The notes beneath the pieces are model-generated. The model was not told the origin of the DNA. It searched no databases and saw only the letters and a program-made list of their open reading frames with translations. 7,486 nucleotides of DNA from Nitrospira sp. (GTDB taxonomy: Bacteria > Nitrospirota > Nitrospiria > Nitrospirales > Nitrospiraceae), in contig JAJFBJ010000137.1 of the NCBI GenBank assembly GCA_020697375.1, positions 1 through 7,486 of the forward strand, given 5' to 3'. Made by a program: the position numbers and the translations under genes. This document shows positions 6,494 through 7,486 of this stretch, piece by piece (within the stretch, counting starts at the first letter, position 1; the number at the start of each line of letters is the position of its first letter).

Positions 6494-7201
6494 TCACGAC
6501 TTCCAATGCACGTGACTGGCAACATCTGGCTCAAGATTAGCCTCTTCTACGTTTAACAAGATTGTTTCGCTTTTCCTGTGGATTAACCACCGTTGAAGGA
6601 ACGAAATTCGCTGGAACAAATGGATTCGGTATAGCGGAGTGCGAATCTCTTTGAGCAGGCGAAAATGCGAACTTCTTTGGAACACATCCCCTATGACTCT
6701 CGCACCAAATGGTAACTGAAAATCGAAACCGGATTGATGGGGATCGTCTACGAGAAGGTTCATATGTGCCATCACCAGGTAGCCGTTATGATTGAGGGCA
6801 TGGCCTATCTTCTTCGCCACGTTTCTCAGACGCTCAATGCTTCCGACGAAATACAACATTTCACTGCAGATGACGAGATCAACCGGCCCTGGTAGTGGCT
6901 CACTGACGAGATCAAGCCTTGCAAACCGTACGTGGGGAAACATGGCACACCGAGGCGCTGCTCGTTGTAACGCAGTTTCTGCGATATCACAGGCGGTCAA
7001 GGTTTTTACTCGAGGCGCAAGTTGAACCGTGAAATGGCCTTCTGCACAGCCAATTTCGAGCGCCGCTTCAATTCCCTCGGGGATGAGGGCTAAGGTTCGT
7101 TGGTACTTCGTTTGTTCATAGGGACTCGTATAACGCCATGGATCTTCACGTTCTTGGAACACTTTCTCGAATTCAGCTCGAAGGCCACTCTCAGTACTCA
7201 T
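6494..7201 (-). CDS. NodS-like class I SAM-dependent methyltransferase
   Basis: The 235-residue protein is a class I SAM methyltransferase. The N-terminal stretch DPWRYTSPYEQTKYQRTLAL (20-39) is typical of the NodS-like group; NodS itself N-methylates the amino sugar end of Nod factors. Motif I, the SAM-binding glycine loop, is LEIGCAEGHF (48-57); the acidic residue for the ribose is D72 in TACDIA; the next strand reads VDLVICSEMLYF (107-118). The C-terminal part (about 150-235) is less conserved and probably sets the substrate. Start support is strong: GAAGGGG just upstream, with AAGGGG (7209-7214, reversed) seven bases before the ATG. It lies downstream of the Wzt-like gene on the same strand, separated by 156 bases with their own promoter candidate. 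In this setting a sugar of the surface glycan or of its lipid-linked precursor is the likely substrate (inference). Confidence 0.85.
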   Translation of the reverse strand: MSTESGLRAEFEKVFQEREDPWRYTSPYEQTKYQRTLALIPEGIEAALEIGCAEGHFTVQLAPRVKTLTACDIAETALQRAAPRCAMFPHVRFARLDLVSEPLPGPVDLVICSEMLYFVGSIERLRNVAKKIGHALNHNGYLVMAHMNLLVDDPHQSGFDFQLPFGARVIGDVFQRSSHFRLLKEIRTPLYRIHLFQRISFLQRWLIHRKSETILLNVEEANLEPDVASHVHWKS

Positions 7202-7261
7202 AGTGAAGCCCCTTCTCGTTAATGTAGTTCACCCCGCTTGCTGACCGTAAGAAGCCGTATG

Positions 7262-7267
7262 ATTATA
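7262..7267 (-). promoter_or_regulatory. Candidate -10 box for the methyltransferase gene
   Basis: The minus strand carries a perfect TATAAT about 60 bases before the methyltransferase start, implying a leader of about 54 bases. A TTTTGCC stretch precedes it, but the -35 hexamer at 16 to 18 bases is poor. It would let the methyltransferase be expressed apart from the upstream transporter gene. Confidence 0.42.
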
Positions 7268-7357
7268 GGCAAAAGTCTGCCGAATAAGCCGTGTTTTAGA
7301 ACATTGCGGATGGGGACATGGGCTAGAAGGATGATGATAGAGCAACTGAGAACGTAC

Positions 7358-7486
7358 TCAGGCGATCAGGCTATTCTGGACTCGAACATGGCGAAATTGA
7401 TGGCGCACTAACACGGTGGTGCCTTCCCAGCCAGGGTAGTGTAGTTTTCCCGTACCGTAAAAATCACCGTCGATCACCGTCAGCTC
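7358..7486 (-). CDS. C-terminal end of a probable Wzt-type polysaccharide ABC transporter ATPase (partial)
   Basis: A minus-strand frame enters from the right edge and stops at TGA (7360-7358), giving the last 42 residues of a protein. The tail includes IDGDFYGTGKLHYPGWEG and then TTVLVRHQFRHVRV. This pattern of GDFYGTGK, a short loop, then a strand ending in an aromatic residue resembles the extreme C-terminus of the beta-sandwich domain that Wzt-like ATPases use to recognise the end of the glycan chain before export. The ATPase domain would lie outside the window, so the assignment rests on this short tail and the polysaccharide context. The frame itself is convincing as coding; the family call is moderate. 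The methyltransferase gene follows on the same strand after 156 bases. Confidence 0.55.
   Translation of the reverse strand, partial: ELTVIDGDFYGTGKLHYPGWEGTTVLVRHQFRHVRVQNSLIA

Noticed and set aside
196..7290. A 13-base string TGCCGAATAAGCC occurs at 196-208 and again at 7278-7290, both on the plus strand.
   Set aside because: In 7.5 kb the expected number of chance 13-base repeats is about 0.4, and the second copy has no TAAA box at the matching distance, so it is not a second sigma-28 site nor a repeat family.
7331..7411. Plus-strand 26-codon frame starting ATG ATG ATA near 7331.
   Set aside because: It overlaps the tail of the Wzt-like gene on the opposite strand and the purine stretch AGAAGG touches the ATG directly, leaving no proper spacing.
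1..7486. CRISPR arrays, insertion sequences, tRNA or rRNA genes, toxin-antitoxin pairs.
   Set aside because: I looked for regular spaced repeats, terminal inverted repeats, transposase motifs and tRNA-like arms on both strands and saw none.

Overview
The window reads as Gram-negative chromosomal DNA. An outer-membrane Pal-type lipoprotein, a PilZ domain protein, a DUF3422 membrane protein and surface-glycan genes all point to a diderm bacterium. The gene mix would suit Nitrospirota (Nitrospira-like) or a similar lineage, but that placement is a weak inference from gene content; no rRNA or phylogenetic marker is present.

Left part (1-3627), envelope and regulation. At the left edge a minus-strand reading frame may run out of the window (tentative). 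A small PilZ protein (251-613, +) follows, with a strong ribosome binding site and a sigma-28-like promoter candidate. It converges, across a 112-base gap with no clear terminator, on a DUF3422 membrane-anchored coiled-coil protein (726-2114, -). Next comes a very acidic 54-residue protein with a GTG start and a near-ideal ribosome binding site (2239-2403, -). A 294-base gap without a convincing gene leads to a Pal/OmpA-family lipoprotein (2698-3405, -), whose stop codon is followed by a strong GC-rich hairpin. The 222 bases before the next gene hold only the Pal ribosome binding site, a possible promoter and a short weak hairpin.

Right part (3628-7486), surface polysaccharide. This holds a three-helix membrane protein with an SGNH/GDSL domain (3628-5040, -), a 364-base divergent intergenic region with a good sigma-70 promoter candidate and a nine-codon leader ORF, a GT-A glycosyltransferase (5405-6418, +), a NodS-like SAM methyltransferase (6494-7201, -) and, cut by the right edge, the last 42 residues of what looks like a Wzt-type polysaccharide ABC-transporter ATPase (7358-7486, -). 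Together these suggest the margin of an O-antigen or exopolysaccharide locus: a transferase builds the glycan, a methyltransferase may modify it, an ABC transporter may export it, and the SGNH protein may add or remove acyl groups. The mixed gene orientation and the visibly lower GC from about 5041 onward fit an accessory segment next to a more GC-rich backbone.

I did not find a clear new multi-gene system. The items most worth a second look are the acidic small protein, the SGNH protein with altered catalytic blocks, the long leader before the glycosyltransferase, the methyltransferase/exporter pair and the sigma-28-like element before the PilZ gene.
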